From: Phytohabitans sp036906915
GTDB taxonomy: Bacteria > Actinomycetota > Actinomycetes > Mycobacteriales > Micromonosporaceae
Assembly: GCF_036906915.1 (NCBI RefSeq)
Contig: NZ_JBAKHX010000013.1
Coordinates: 71,363-135,362 of the forward strand
DNA: 64,000 nucleotides
Direction: 5' to 3'
Below the pieces are notes generated by a model. That model was not told the origin of the DNA and searched no databases. It saw nothing but the letters and a program-made list of their open reading frames with translations. The position numbers were made by a program, and so were the translations under genes. Positions 51,296 through 58,846 of this stretch are shown one piece after another. Position 1 is the stretch's first letter; each line of letters starts with the position of its first letter.

Positions 51296-52783
51296 ATGCT
51301 TCATCGTGCTCGTCATCGGCGCCGGATGGCCGTGGCCGCCGCCTGCGTCATGACGGTCGTCATCGCACTGCTGGGCGGCAGCGCGTTCGCCGGCGAAGAG
51401 TCCAGTCGGGCCGGGCTGCCCGCCGACGACGTCGCGCAGGGCATGATCTACGGCGGCCTGGTGGCCGCCAAGGACGGTCCATGCGCAGGCCTCTACCAGG
51501 TCAAGGGGGTCAGTCCGGCCATGTGTACGCACGGCCCGGACGCTGCCCCGCCCGGGCTGTCGGTCAAGCGCAGCGTCCAACCGCTCACCACCGCGCCGCT
51601 GGACGCCAACGCGCTAGCGGTCTGCGAGGGTGACGGCACCTCCGGCCGGCGCGTGGAGGTGCTCTACATACACGGCTCGACCAGCCGGTACGCCCAATAC
51701 CTGGAGACGTTCCGGACGCTGGCCGAGGGCGTCGACGTCATCTTCAACGAGAGCGCCCGGGAGACCGGCGGCGAGCGGCACGTGCGATACGTCACGGAGA
51801 CCGTCAACGGGGCCTGCCGACCGGTGGTGCGCGACGTGCAGATCGCGGACTCCGCGCTCAATGCCAACGACTGGGCGCCCTTGCTGAACGCCGTTCGCGC
51901 CGCCGGCTACACCCGAACCGACCGCAAGTACCTCCAGTTCGTCGACGCGAACGTCTACTGTGGAATCGGCGGGTTCGCCGGCGACACCCGCAAGACCGAC
52001 GGAAACCGGTCCAACTCCGGGCCGGAGTACGCGCGCGCCGACAACGGTTGCTGGAGTGCCGGTGTGGCCGCCCACGAGCTGGGCCACACCCTCGGCGCGG
52101 TCAACAACAACGCCCCCAACGGTTCCGGCCAGGCGCACTGCACGGACGAGTGGGACGTGATGTGTTACAAGGACGGCCCGAACGTGGTCATCCAGACCAA
52201 GTGCACCGACCGCGCCCACGACCAGCGGCTGGACTGCAACCACGACGACTACTACCACACCAACCCGGCTGCGGGGTCGTACCTGGCCACCTACTTCAAC
52301 GTCGCTGACAACCTGTTCCTCATCAAGGGATCGGGCGACCCAGGTCCGGTGCCGGGCGGAAACCTGGCGTCGACGGCGACGCCGTCCGCGTCGTACACCT
52401 CGCCGTGGGAGAGCGTCGCCGCCATCAACGACGGTGCCGAGCCGGCGCAGTCGAACGACACGGTCAACCCGCGCTGGGGCACCTGGCCAAACACTGGCGA
52501 GCAGTGGGCGCTGCTGACCTGGGCGTCCGCGCAGACGCTCACCTCGGCCGAGGTGTACTTCTTCGACGACAACGACGGCGTCCGCCTGCCCGCGTCGTGG
52601 AAGCTCCAATCCTGGAACGGCAGCGCCTACGTCGACGTGCCCGGCGCGAGCGGCTATCCCATGGCGCTCAACCAGTACAACCGGGTCACGTTCGGCGCCG
52701 TCAGTACGACCCAGCTGCGAGTGTTGATGCAGAGCGGCGCTCAGTCCGTCGGGCTCCTGGAGGTCAAGGCGTACGGCAGCTGA
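51296..52783 (+). CDS. Secreted metzincin-like protease with discoidin/CBM32 domain
   Basis: A 495-residue exported protein. Signal peptide: basic start, then MAVAAACVMTVVIALLGGSA, cleaved near residue 33. The catalytic region has HELGHTLGAVNN (260-271) with a following His281 (GQAHC), possibly the third zinc ligand, and a DVMCY Met-turn-like motif. Eight or more Cys occur in the mature part. Residues about 355-495 form a discoidin (F5/8 type C) domain (NLASTATPSASYTSPWESVA, LEVKAYGS). AAGGGA precedes ATG 51296. Likely binds carbohydrates or cell surfaces while hydrolysing protein. Monocistronic. Confidence 0.78.
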   Translation: MLHRARHRRRMAVAAACVMTVVIALLGGSAFAGEESSRAGLPADDVAQGMIYGGLVAAKDGPCAGLYQVKGVSPAMCTHGPDAAPPGLSVKRSVQPLTTAPLDANALAVCEGDGTSGRRVEVLYIHGSTSRYAQYLETFRTLAEGVDVIFNESARETGGERHVRYVTETVNGACRPVVRDVQIADSALNANDWAPLLNAVRAAGYTRTDRKYLQFVDANVYCGIGGFAGDTRKTDGNRSNSGPEYARADNGCWSAGVAAHELGHTLGAVNNNAPNGSGQAHCTDEWDVMCYKDGPNVVIQTKCTDRAHDQRLDCNHDDYYHTNPAAGSYLATYFNVADNLFLIKGSGDPGPVPGGNLASTATPSASYTSPWESVAAINDGAEPAQSNDTVNPRWGTWPNTGEQWALLTWASAQTLTSAEVYFFDDNDGVRLPASWKLQSWNGSAYVDVPGASGYPMALNQYNRVTFGAVSTTQLRVLMQSGAQSVGLLEVKAYGS

Positions 52784-52978
52784 CACTGGTTTCGGCTCAG
52801 GTGGCCGGCCAAGCGGTCGATCCCGGTAGGTCAGGTACAGGCAGCGAGTCCGGAACGTTTCGTGAGTTCCGAGCCGATACCTTCCTTCCGGCGAAAGCCT
52901 GGCCGGCCATCCCTAGCGTGGGAGACAGCCCCGCCAACGAGGCTGAAGGGGCGGTTTGAAGAACTTCTGAGCCGGCGG

Positions 52979-53629
52979 TCAGCCGCGCAGGTATGCCAGC
53001 ACCGCCCGGACGCGGCGGTGGTCGTCTTCGTCCGGCGGCAGGTCCAGTTTGGTCAGGAGGCTGCCGATGTGCTTGGCGACCGCAGCCTCGCTGACCACGA
53101 GGGTGCGAGCGATCGCGGCGTTCGACCGGCCCTCCGCCATCAGCGCGAGCACCTCGCGCTCGCGCGGGCTCAGCCGGGTCAGCGGGGCGCGCCGCCGGCT
53201 CAGCAACTGCCGCACCACCTCCGGGTCGACCACGGTGTACCCGCTGGCGACCCGGTCCAGAGCGTCGACGAATTCGACCACGTCGCCGATGCGGTCCTTC
53301 AACAGGTACCCGACGCCGCCCGTGCCCGGCCGCGCCGACTCCAGCAGCTCCGCCGCGTAGGTCTGCTCGACGTACTGGCTCAGGATGAGGACCGGCAGGT
53401 CGGGATCGGCGCGGCGGAGCCGGATCGCGGCCTGCAGGCCCTCGTCCGTGAAGGACGGCGGCATGCGCACGTCGGTGACCACAATGTCCGGCCGGTGCGC
53501 GTGGACGGCCGCCACGAGCGCGCTGGCGTCGCCGACCGCCGCGACCACCTCGTGACCGAATCGAGTGACCAGGCCGGTGATGCCCTCCCGGATCAGCACG
53601 CCGTCTTCGGCGACGATCACCCGCGCCAT
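52979..53629 (-). CDS. NarL/LuxR-type response regulator
   Basis: A 216-residue response regulator. The receiver has AED (7-9), phospho-acceptor Asp in DIVVTDVRMPP (about Asp53) and Lys in YLLKDRIGD. LuxR-type helix-turn-helix: LSPREREVLALMAEGRSNAA then IARTLVVSEAAVAKHIGSLL. Its 5' end overlaps the histidine kinase gene by 13 bases. It likely regulates the adjoining peptide locus, which is inference from position. Confidence 0.92.
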   Translation of the reverse strand: MARVIVAEDGVLIREGITGLVTRFGHEVVAAVGDASALVAAVHAHRPDIVVTDVRMPPSFTDEGLQAAIRLRRADPDLPVLILSQYVEQTYAAELLESARPGTGGVGYLLKDRIGDVVEFVDALDRVASGYTVVDPEVVRQLLSRRRAPLTRLSPREREVLALMAEGRSNAAIARTLVVSEAAVAKHIGSLLTKLDLPPDEDDHRRVRAVLAYLRG

Positions 53630-54891
53630 GCGTCCGGTATCCCGGTGAACTCGACCTGGAGCACGGTGGGCCCGCCGGGCGGGCTGGACAGCGCGACGGT
53701 GCCGTCGACGGCGGCGACCCGGTCGACCACGCCGGAAAGGCCCGTGCCGGCGTCCGGGTCGGCGCCGCCGGTGCCGTCGTCCTCCACCCGCAGCCGCACC
53801 CGCCTGTCCACACCGTCCGTGGTGGACACGATGGACGCGGTGACGGTGGCACGGGTGGCGCCGCTGTGCTTGGCAACGTTGGCGAGGGCCTCGACCACGA
53901 CGAAGTACGCGGTGACCTCCACCGCGCGGGGCAGGCGCCCCGGCAGGCGGATGTCGACCTCGACCGGTACCGGCGAGCGGCCCGCGACGTCCTCGACGGC
54001 CGCGACCAGGCCGCGGTCGGCGAGCACCTTGGGGTGTACGCCCCGGATCAGTTCGCGTAGCTCGACGAGCGCCTGCTTAGCCAGCTCGTGCGCCTTGGCG
54101 AGCTGTTCGGCCGCCGGCGAGCCGGCCGATACCTCCAGCCGGGCCAGGCCCAGGTGCATGTTCAGCGCCACGAGCCGCTGCTGGGCGCCGTCGTGCAGGT
54201 CGCGCTCGATCCGGCGGCGCTCGATCTCGTACGCGTCGACGAGTCGCGCCCGCGACCGGGTCACCTCGACCAGCCGCTCGCCGAGGTCGGACTCGCGAGG
54301 GGCGAGCAGCGCTCTGGCGAGCGCGGCGCGGGCGCCGGCCCAGGCGGTCACCGGGTACGGCGCCGCGAGCAGGAGGACGACCCCGCACATGGCTATCACG
54401 TAGTGGGCTGGATCGCTGGGGCCGTACATGGGCGAGAACAGGAACGTTGCCGGGAACCAGATCGCGAACACGACCACCAATCCGTCCAGCCAGCACAGGA
54501 CGCCGCCCGAGATGACCGCGTAGCCGAACTCCCGCCAGGTCGCCTGTTCCCGCAGCCGGACCCGAAGGCGGTGCCGCCAACCAGGCCCGTCGAGCGGCTC
54601 GTGGGGGTCGTCCACCGGGTACCGGTCGACAAGCCGCAGCCGCCGCCGCTCCAGCCGGGTGACCAGGACCGCGCAGGCGATGACCGGCAGGTACAGGCAC
54701 ACGGCGACGGCGAACAGCGGCAGCGTGAGCGGACCGTAGATCAACTCGGCGGCGCCGACGGTCGTGGTGCACCCCAGCACCGCGCCGGTGGCCAGGTAGA
54801 GGGCCGACCGCCACGGCCACGAGCTGCGCAGAAACCGCGTGGGCCGCATCGTGAGCGCGTCCAGCGCGGTGAGGACCGGCATCCTTCGCAC
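53617..54891 (-). CDS. Sensor histidine kinase (HisKA_3 type)
   Basis: A 424-residue kinase with four to five N-terminal membrane segments and short loops, so it probably senses a membrane signal. The phospho-acceptor helix is YEIERRRIERDLHDGAQQRL (His about 233) and the ATPase part has EALANVAKHSGA and DDGTGGADPDAGTGL. ATG 54891; ATG 54882 is an alternative. It lies 36 bases after the MauE-like gene on the same strand and is likely cotranscribed with it. Confidence 0.9.
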   Translation of the reverse strand: MRRMPVLTALDALTMRPTRFLRSSWPWRSALYLATGAVLGCTTTVGAAELIYGPLTLPLFAVAVCLYLPVIACAVLVTRLERRRLRLVDRYPVDDPHEPLDGPGWRHRLRVRLREQATWREFGYAVISGGVLCWLDGLVVVFAIWFPATFLFSPMYGPSDPAHYVIAMCGVVLLLAAPYPVTAWAGARAALARALLAPRESDLGERLVEVTRSRARLVDAYEIERRRIERDLHDGAQQRLVALNMHLGLARLEVSAGSPAAEQLAKAHELAKQALVELRELIRGVHPKVLADRGLVAAVEDVAGRSPVPVEVDIRLPGRLPRAVEVTAYFVVVEALANVAKHSGATRATVTASIVSTTDGVDRRVRLRVEDDGTGGADPDAGTGLSGVVDRVAAVDGTVALSSPPGGPTVLQVEFTGIPDAWRG

Positions 54892-54927
54892 GGTACTGGC
54901 GGCGCGCCCCCGGCGCGGTAGTGCTGG

Positions 54928-55479
54928 CTATACCTTCCGGAACGCGCCCGGCCGCGCGGGGGCGAACAGCGCCAGGAGATCGTCCAGGTACGCCACGGCG
55001 AGTGCGGCCACCAGGCCCAGCGGCGCCGCGACGGCGGCTGCCTGCCCGGTCGTCGCGGTGCCGCGCCACGCCGCGTACGCGCCCGCCGCGGCCACCGCGA
55101 TGAGCGCGGCGTTGCGCACGATGTGGTGGCGGCGCAACGGCGCCGGGGCGGTGCCGCCGAAGCACCGGCACTCCGCGGCCGTGCCGCGGCGCAGGACCAG
55201 CGCCACCGCCGCGGTGAACGCCGCCAGCAGCGCCCCGCCCAGCAGGAAACCGGCGGTGGTGAACGGCGAGCCGGGCAGCGGGAGCAGCACCGGCACCGCC
55301 GCCTCGGCGGCCACCACGACCGCGGCGACCGGCCGGACCAGCCGGCCCGGCAGCAGCGCCATGCCGCGCAAGGACTCCTCGAACGCCCGGAACGCCCGGC
55401 CGCCGCGCAGCTTGCCGGCGACCGAGAGCACGAACGTGAGACCGATCAGGCACTGGGCGAAGAGCAACAGGTACGGCAC
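54928..55479 (-). CDS. MauE-like membrane protein
   Basis: A 183-residue protein with about five membrane helices. It starts LLLFAQCLIGLTFVLSVAGK and has the MauE/DoxX-type motif ECRCFGG (Cys104, Cys106) in an extracytoplasmic loop. Methylamine-utilisation MauE and MauD are needed to form the disulfides of the six-disulfide MauA subunit. Here a TlpA/MauD-like protein and an eight-Cys peptide are encoded within 1.4 kb. A disulfide-forming role is inferred. Start at 55479, 40 bases from the divergent S26 peptidase gene. Confidence 0.8.
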   Translation of the reverse strand: MPYLLLFAQCLIGLTFVLSVAGKLRGGRAFRAFEESLRGMALLPGRLVRPVAAVVVAAEAAVPVLLPLPGSPFTTAGFLLGGALLAAFTAAVALVLRRGTAAECRCFGGTAPAPLRRHHIVRNAALIAVAAAGAYAAWRGTATTGQAAAVAAPLGLVAALAVAYLDDLLALFAPARPGAFRKV

Positions 55480-55519
55480 GGTCGGCGCTCCGGTGATCGT
55501 GTGTCGTTACGGTGGTGTC

Positions 55520-56029
55520 GTGGATGGACTGACGTTGCTGGGCGTGGCCGGCGCCATGGTTGTGCTGGTCGCCGGCCTGCTGCTGGTGGTCCGCGCGGTG
55601 CTGCAGGTCGTCGGCGTGCAGGGCGACAGCATGACGCCCACGTACCAGCACGGCGACCAGCTTCTGGTGCTGCGGCGCGGGTTCCGGCGGCGGCTGCGGG
55701 TCGGTGCCGTCGTCGTCTGCCTGCCGCCGCCCGGCGTGATCATCCCGGACGGCGAGCGGGTGGCCCGCAGCCAGCTGATCGTGAAGCGGGTGGCCGGCCT
55801 GCCCGACGGGCGGCTCTACGTCCTCGGCGACGCGCCCCAGCACAGCATGGACTCGCGGATGTTCGGCCCGCTCACACCCGACCTGGTGCGGGGCGTGGTC
55901 GTCCGGCGCCTCCGGGGCTTGGACCAGCCGCCATCGTCACCCTCAGCCAGCCGCGACGGGGTCCGCGGCGCGGACCGTGCCGATGGGGCCGACGGGGCCG
56001 ACGGCGGACCGTCGGGGCGGCGCGGGTAG
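55520..56029 (+). CDS. S26 family signal peptidase
   Basis: A 169-residue type I signal peptidase-like serine protease. An N-terminal membrane helix (about 5-30) is followed by VQGDSMTPTYQHGDQLLVLR with nucleophile Ser37. The general base Lys89 is in LIVKRVAGLPDG, and box E reads GDAPQHSMDSRMFGPL. It is smaller than housekeeping LepB. GTG 55520 is chosen. The last 30 residues are Gly/Asp/Arg-rich and overlap the TlpA-like gene antisense by 87 bases. It may cut the peptide precursor at ASA-A. Confidence 0.85.
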   Translation: MDGLTLLGVAGAMVVLVAGLLLVVRAVLQVVGVQGDSMTPTYQHGDQLLVLRRGFRRRLRVGAVVVCLPPPGVIIPDGERVARSQLIVKRVAGLPDGRLYVLGDAPQHSMDSRMFGPLTPDLVRGVVVRRLRGLDQPPSSPSASRDGVRGADRADGADGADGGPSGRRG

Positions 56030-56569
56030 GTCCGCGATGCCGTTGCTGGCCGCGGCCACCCTGCCGTCCGGGTCGACCAGGTAGAACGCGGGGAACGCCG
56101 CCACCTGGAACGCCGTCTGGACCGGCCCGTCGAGCGGCTCGTGCACGATCAGCGCGGTGCTGCCGGCCACGCCGAGCGACTCGGCCAGCTCGGCGGCGGA
56201 CGTGTCGTTCGGGTCGGTCGCCGGGCGCAGGCGGGTGAACACCACCAGCACGGCCGCCGGGCCGCCAGCCGCCGCGGCGAGCCGTTCGCGTACCGCCGGC
56301 AACTGCTCGGTGCACGCGGCGCAGTCCGGGGCCATGAAGGCGACCAGCGCGCCGTCGCCGCGCAGCGTGGCGGTCGACACGGCGTCGCCCCGCTCGCTGG
56401 TGGCGCTGAACTCCGGCACGGCGGCGCCGACGGGGAGCGTCCGGGTCGGCGCGTTGGCGGCCAGCTGCTCGGAGTGTTCGCGCAGCCTGCGGATGACGCC
56501 GAAGGTGAGCAGCAGGTTCAACAGGACGAGCGCGGTGAGTACGGCGATGGCCGCGACGATGGTGGGCAT
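55943..56569 (-). CDS. TlpA/MauD-like membrane thioredoxin
   Basis: A 208-residue protein. The N-terminal membrane anchor is at about residues 2-26. The extracytoplasmic thioredoxin fold starts LPVGAAVPEFSATSERGDAV with active site APDCAACTEQLP (Cys83, Cys86) and cis-Pro in VAAFPAFYLVDPDG. It matches redoxin/TlpA/MauD proteins. It follows the peptide gene in the same direction, after a hairpin, so the two form a short operon. Disulfide exchange with the peptide is inferred. The 3' end overlaps the S26 gene. Confidence 0.85.
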   Translation of the reverse strand: MPTIVAAIAVLTALVLLNLLLTFGVIRRLREHSEQLAANAPTRTLPVGAAVPEFSATSERGDAVSTATLRGDGALVAFMAPDCAACTEQLPAVRERLAAAAGGPAAVLVVFTRLRPATDPNDTSAAELAESLGVAGSTALIVHEPLDGPVQTAFQVAAFPAFYLVDPDGRVAAASNGIADLPAPPRRSAVGPVGPIGTVRAADPVAAG

Positions 56570-56606
56570 GACGTCACTCCTGAGTGGACGATGAAACGAA
56601 CGGTGG

Positions 56607-56637
56607 GTCGCGGCCGGGTGCGATGTCCGGCCGCGAC
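56607..56637 (-). terminator. Intercistronic hairpin between peptide and thioredoxin genes
   Basis: GTCGCGGCCGG (56607-56617) pairs perfectly with CCGGCCGCGAC (56627-56637) across a nine-base loop. It is located 18 bases downstream of the peptide stop. Such partial terminators allow high expression of a precursor peptide relative to its maturation gene. That role is inference. Confidence 0.65.
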
Positions 56638-56655
56638 GGTTTCACCGGCTGGTGC

Positions 56656-56844
56656 TCAGCACCAGTCGCCCCACCAACAGGCACAGCTGGGGCCACCACA
56701 GGTGCGCCACTTGAACTTGGTGTTGGTGTACCGGCAGCACATGGGCACCTGGCCGCAGCCCGGGTTGCAGGCGGCGGACGCGGTGGTCTTCGGCAGCACC
56801 AACGCCAGGAGTCGGTCGGCGAGAGCGCCGACGTGTTTGGTCAC
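56656..56844 (-). CDS. Cysteine- and tryptophan-rich precursor peptide (8 Cys, 4 Trp)
   Basis: GTG 56844 has a perfect-looking ribosome binding site, GGAGGG, six bases upstream. ATG codons further upstream lack one. The 62-residue product has a leader-like part (VTKHVGALADRLLALVLPKT, TASA) and a C-terminal core of 37 residues starting after ASA at Ala25. The core has eight Cys (CNPGC, MCC, RTC, PSCAC, final WC) and four Trp, ending CACWWGDWC. ASA-A is a plausible signal-peptidase site. Four disulfides are possible. Neighbours: TlpA-like, MauE-like, S26 peptidase, AfsR regulator, ABC exporter. I know no matching family; a bacteriocin-like or cofactor-like peptide is inferred. Confidence 0.7.
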   Translation of the reverse strand: MTKHVGALADRLLALVLPKTTASAACNPGCGQVPMCCRYTNTKFKWRTCGGPSCACWWGDWC

Positions 56845-57019
56845 GATGTTCCCTCCAATCATGATCATTGTCTTGCTTGGGTGGAACGTATGCACCTCCG
56901 GTACACGTGGAGGTACAGCGCCGATACATCGCCGCGACCCGGGCCCCTTGCCGACCGCCCGGCGCGTGTCTAATGTGACCCGACGGGGGGCCTTGATCTT
57001 CAAGGGATTGAGGCACATA

Positions 57020-58846
57020 TTGGGACTCCAGTTTCAGGTGCTCGGCCCGGTGCGGCTCGGTGTGACCGGGCATGGTGAGCACCGCGTCGCCGTGGGGCCG
57101 CGCAAACCGCGGGCCATGCTCGCCACGCTGTTGCTGTCCGCCAACGAGCGGGTCTCGCTCGACCGGCTCGTCGGCGAGTTGTGGGACCGCCCGCCCCGCT
57201 CGGCGGTCGCCAACCTCCGCACGTACGCCAGCGGCCTGCGCCGCGTGCTTGGCGAGGTGGACGCCGGTGATCGGCTGGTCGCGAGCCCGTCGGGATACCT
57301 GCTGAGGGTCGAGCCGCACGAGCTCGACCTGCGGCGGTTCCAGACCGTCACCGAGGCGGGCCGGTCCGCGCTCGTCCGCGACGACTACCCGGCGGCGGCG
57401 TCCCGGTTTCGGGAGGCGCTGGACCTGTGGCAGGGCGCGCCGGTCGAAGACGTGGACCCCGGCCCCGACCTCGCCATCCGGATCGCGCTGCTGGAGGAGC
57501 AGCACCTCGCGGCCATCGAAGACCTGGTGGAGGCGCGGCTGGCGGTAGGCGAGCACGCCGCCGTGACCGCCGACCTGCGGCTGCTGGTGGCGACCCACCC
57601 GTTCCGGGAACGCCTGCACCGCCAGCTCATGCTCGCGCTATACCGGTCCGGCGACGCGCCCGCGGCCCTCGCGGCGTACACGCGGGCCCGCGCGGTGCTC
57701 GCCGAGCAGCTCGGCATCGAGCCGGGCGTAGAGCTCGCCGCGCTGCACCAGGCGATCCTGCGCCGTGCCCCGGACCTGTCGCCGCCGGGCGAGCCCGAGC
57801 CACCGGTGGTCGCGGGCGTGCCCGCGCGGGCCTCCGAGCCACCGCGCCAGCTGCCGCCGGACCCTGTGACGTTCGTGGGCCGGGCACGGGAGCTGGCGGT
57901 GCTTCGGACCGCCTGCGCCACCGCCGACCGGCCCTCGGTCGTGGTCGTGCACGGTCCCAGCGGTATCGGCAAGACGGCGCTGGTCATCCGCGCCGGGCAC
58001 CTGCTGGCCAGCCGGTACCCGGACGGGCAGCTCCATCTCGACCTGCGGGGCGACGGGGCCGGCGCGCCGGGCGTCGATCCCGCCCACGCCCTCGGCCGGC
58101 TGCTGCGCGGGCTGGGCGTGCCACCCGGCGGCGTGCCCGACGACCCGGCCGAGGCAGCCGCGATGTTCCGGTCTCAGACGGCCGCGCGGCGGCTGCTCAT
58201 CGTCCTCGACGGCGCGGCCGGCGTCGACCAGGTACGCCCACTGCTGCCGGCCGGGCCGGGCTGCGCGGTGCTCATCACGAGCAACCGCCCGATGTGCGCC
58301 CTCGACTCCACCCGGCTGCGGCTGGAGCGGCTCGGCGTCGCGGACGGCATGCGCCTGCTCGGCCTCGTCGCGGGCGACGAACGGGTCGCCGCCGACCCGC
58401 CGATGGCGCAGCGGCTGGTCGCGCTCTGCGACGGCAACCCGCTCGCGCTGCGGATCGCCGGTGCCCGGCTGGCCGCCCGCGGCGACTGGACCCTCGCAGA
58501 CCTCGCCGCCCGGCTCGCCGACGAGCGCGACCGCCTCGACGAGTTGCGCGCCGACGACCTCGCGCTGCGGTCCAGCTTCTGGGCGAGCTATGGCGAGCTG
58601 GCCGGCAGCCCCGACCCGGACGACCGCGCCGCCGCGACCGCGCTCCGGACGGTCGCGGTGCTACGCGTACCGGAGTTCCCCGGCGCCCAGGCGGCGGCAA
58701 TGATCGGCACCTCCGAGCGGCGCGCTGTAGCCCTCCTGGACCGCCTGACCGAGGCCAACCTGCTGGAGGCGGTGACCCCGACGACGTTTCACGTGCCAGA
58801 CCTGTTGCGGCTGTTCCTCGCCGACCTGGCTCAGACGGGGGCGTAG
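57020..58846 (+). CDS. AfsR/SARP family transcriptional activator with NB-ARC domain
   Basis: A 608-residue regulator. N-terminal winged helix: LGLQFQVLGPVRLGV with VAVGPRKPRAMLATLLLSAN; bacterial transcriptional activator domain to about 250 (LREALDLWQGAP-like FREALDLWQGAPVEDV, LDAAL). NB-ARC ATPase from about 285: GPSGIGKTALVI Walker A, LLIVLDGAAGVDQVRPLLPA Walker B, LCDGNPLALRIAGARL. The TPR domain of full AfsR is absent. TTG 57020 has GAGG seven bases upstream. It is divergent from the peptide gene. An ACCTCC/GGAGGT dyad (56894-56914) lies between them. Its 3' end overlaps the ABC gene by 16 bases. Confidence 0.85.
   Translation: MGLQFQVLGPVRLGVTGHGEHRVAVGPRKPRAMLATLLLSANERVSLDRLVGELWDRPPRSAVANLRTYASGLRRVLGEVDAGDRLVASPSGYLLRVEPHELDLRRFQTVTEAGRSALVRDDYPAAASRFREALDLWQGAPVEDVDPGPDLAIRIALLEEQHLAAIEDLVEARLAVGEHAAVTADLRLLVATHPFRERLHRQLMLALYRSGDAPAALAAYTRARAVLAEQLGIEPGVELAALHQAILRRAPDLSPPGEPEPPVVAGVPARASEPPRQLPPDPVTFVGRARELAVLRTACATADRPSVVVVHGPSGIGKTALVIRAGHLLASRYPDGQLHLDLRGDGAGAPGVDPAHALGRLLRGLGVPPGGVPDDPAEAAAMFRSQTAARRLLIVLDGAAGVDQVRPLLPAGPGCAVLITSNRPMCALDSTRLRLERLGVADGMRLLGLVAGDERVAADPPMAQRLVALCDGNPLALRIAGARLAARGDWTLADLAARLADERDRLDELRADDLALRSSFWASYGELAGSPDPDDRAAATALRTVAVLRVPEFPGAQAAAMIGTSERRAVALLDRLTEANLLEAVTPTTFHVPDLLRLFLADLAQTGA

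Noticed and set aside
52801..52910. TGGCCGGCCA near both ends of the gap before the response regulator
   Set aside because: A short, self-palindromic GC-rich motif expected by chance at this base composition; no further match around the copies.
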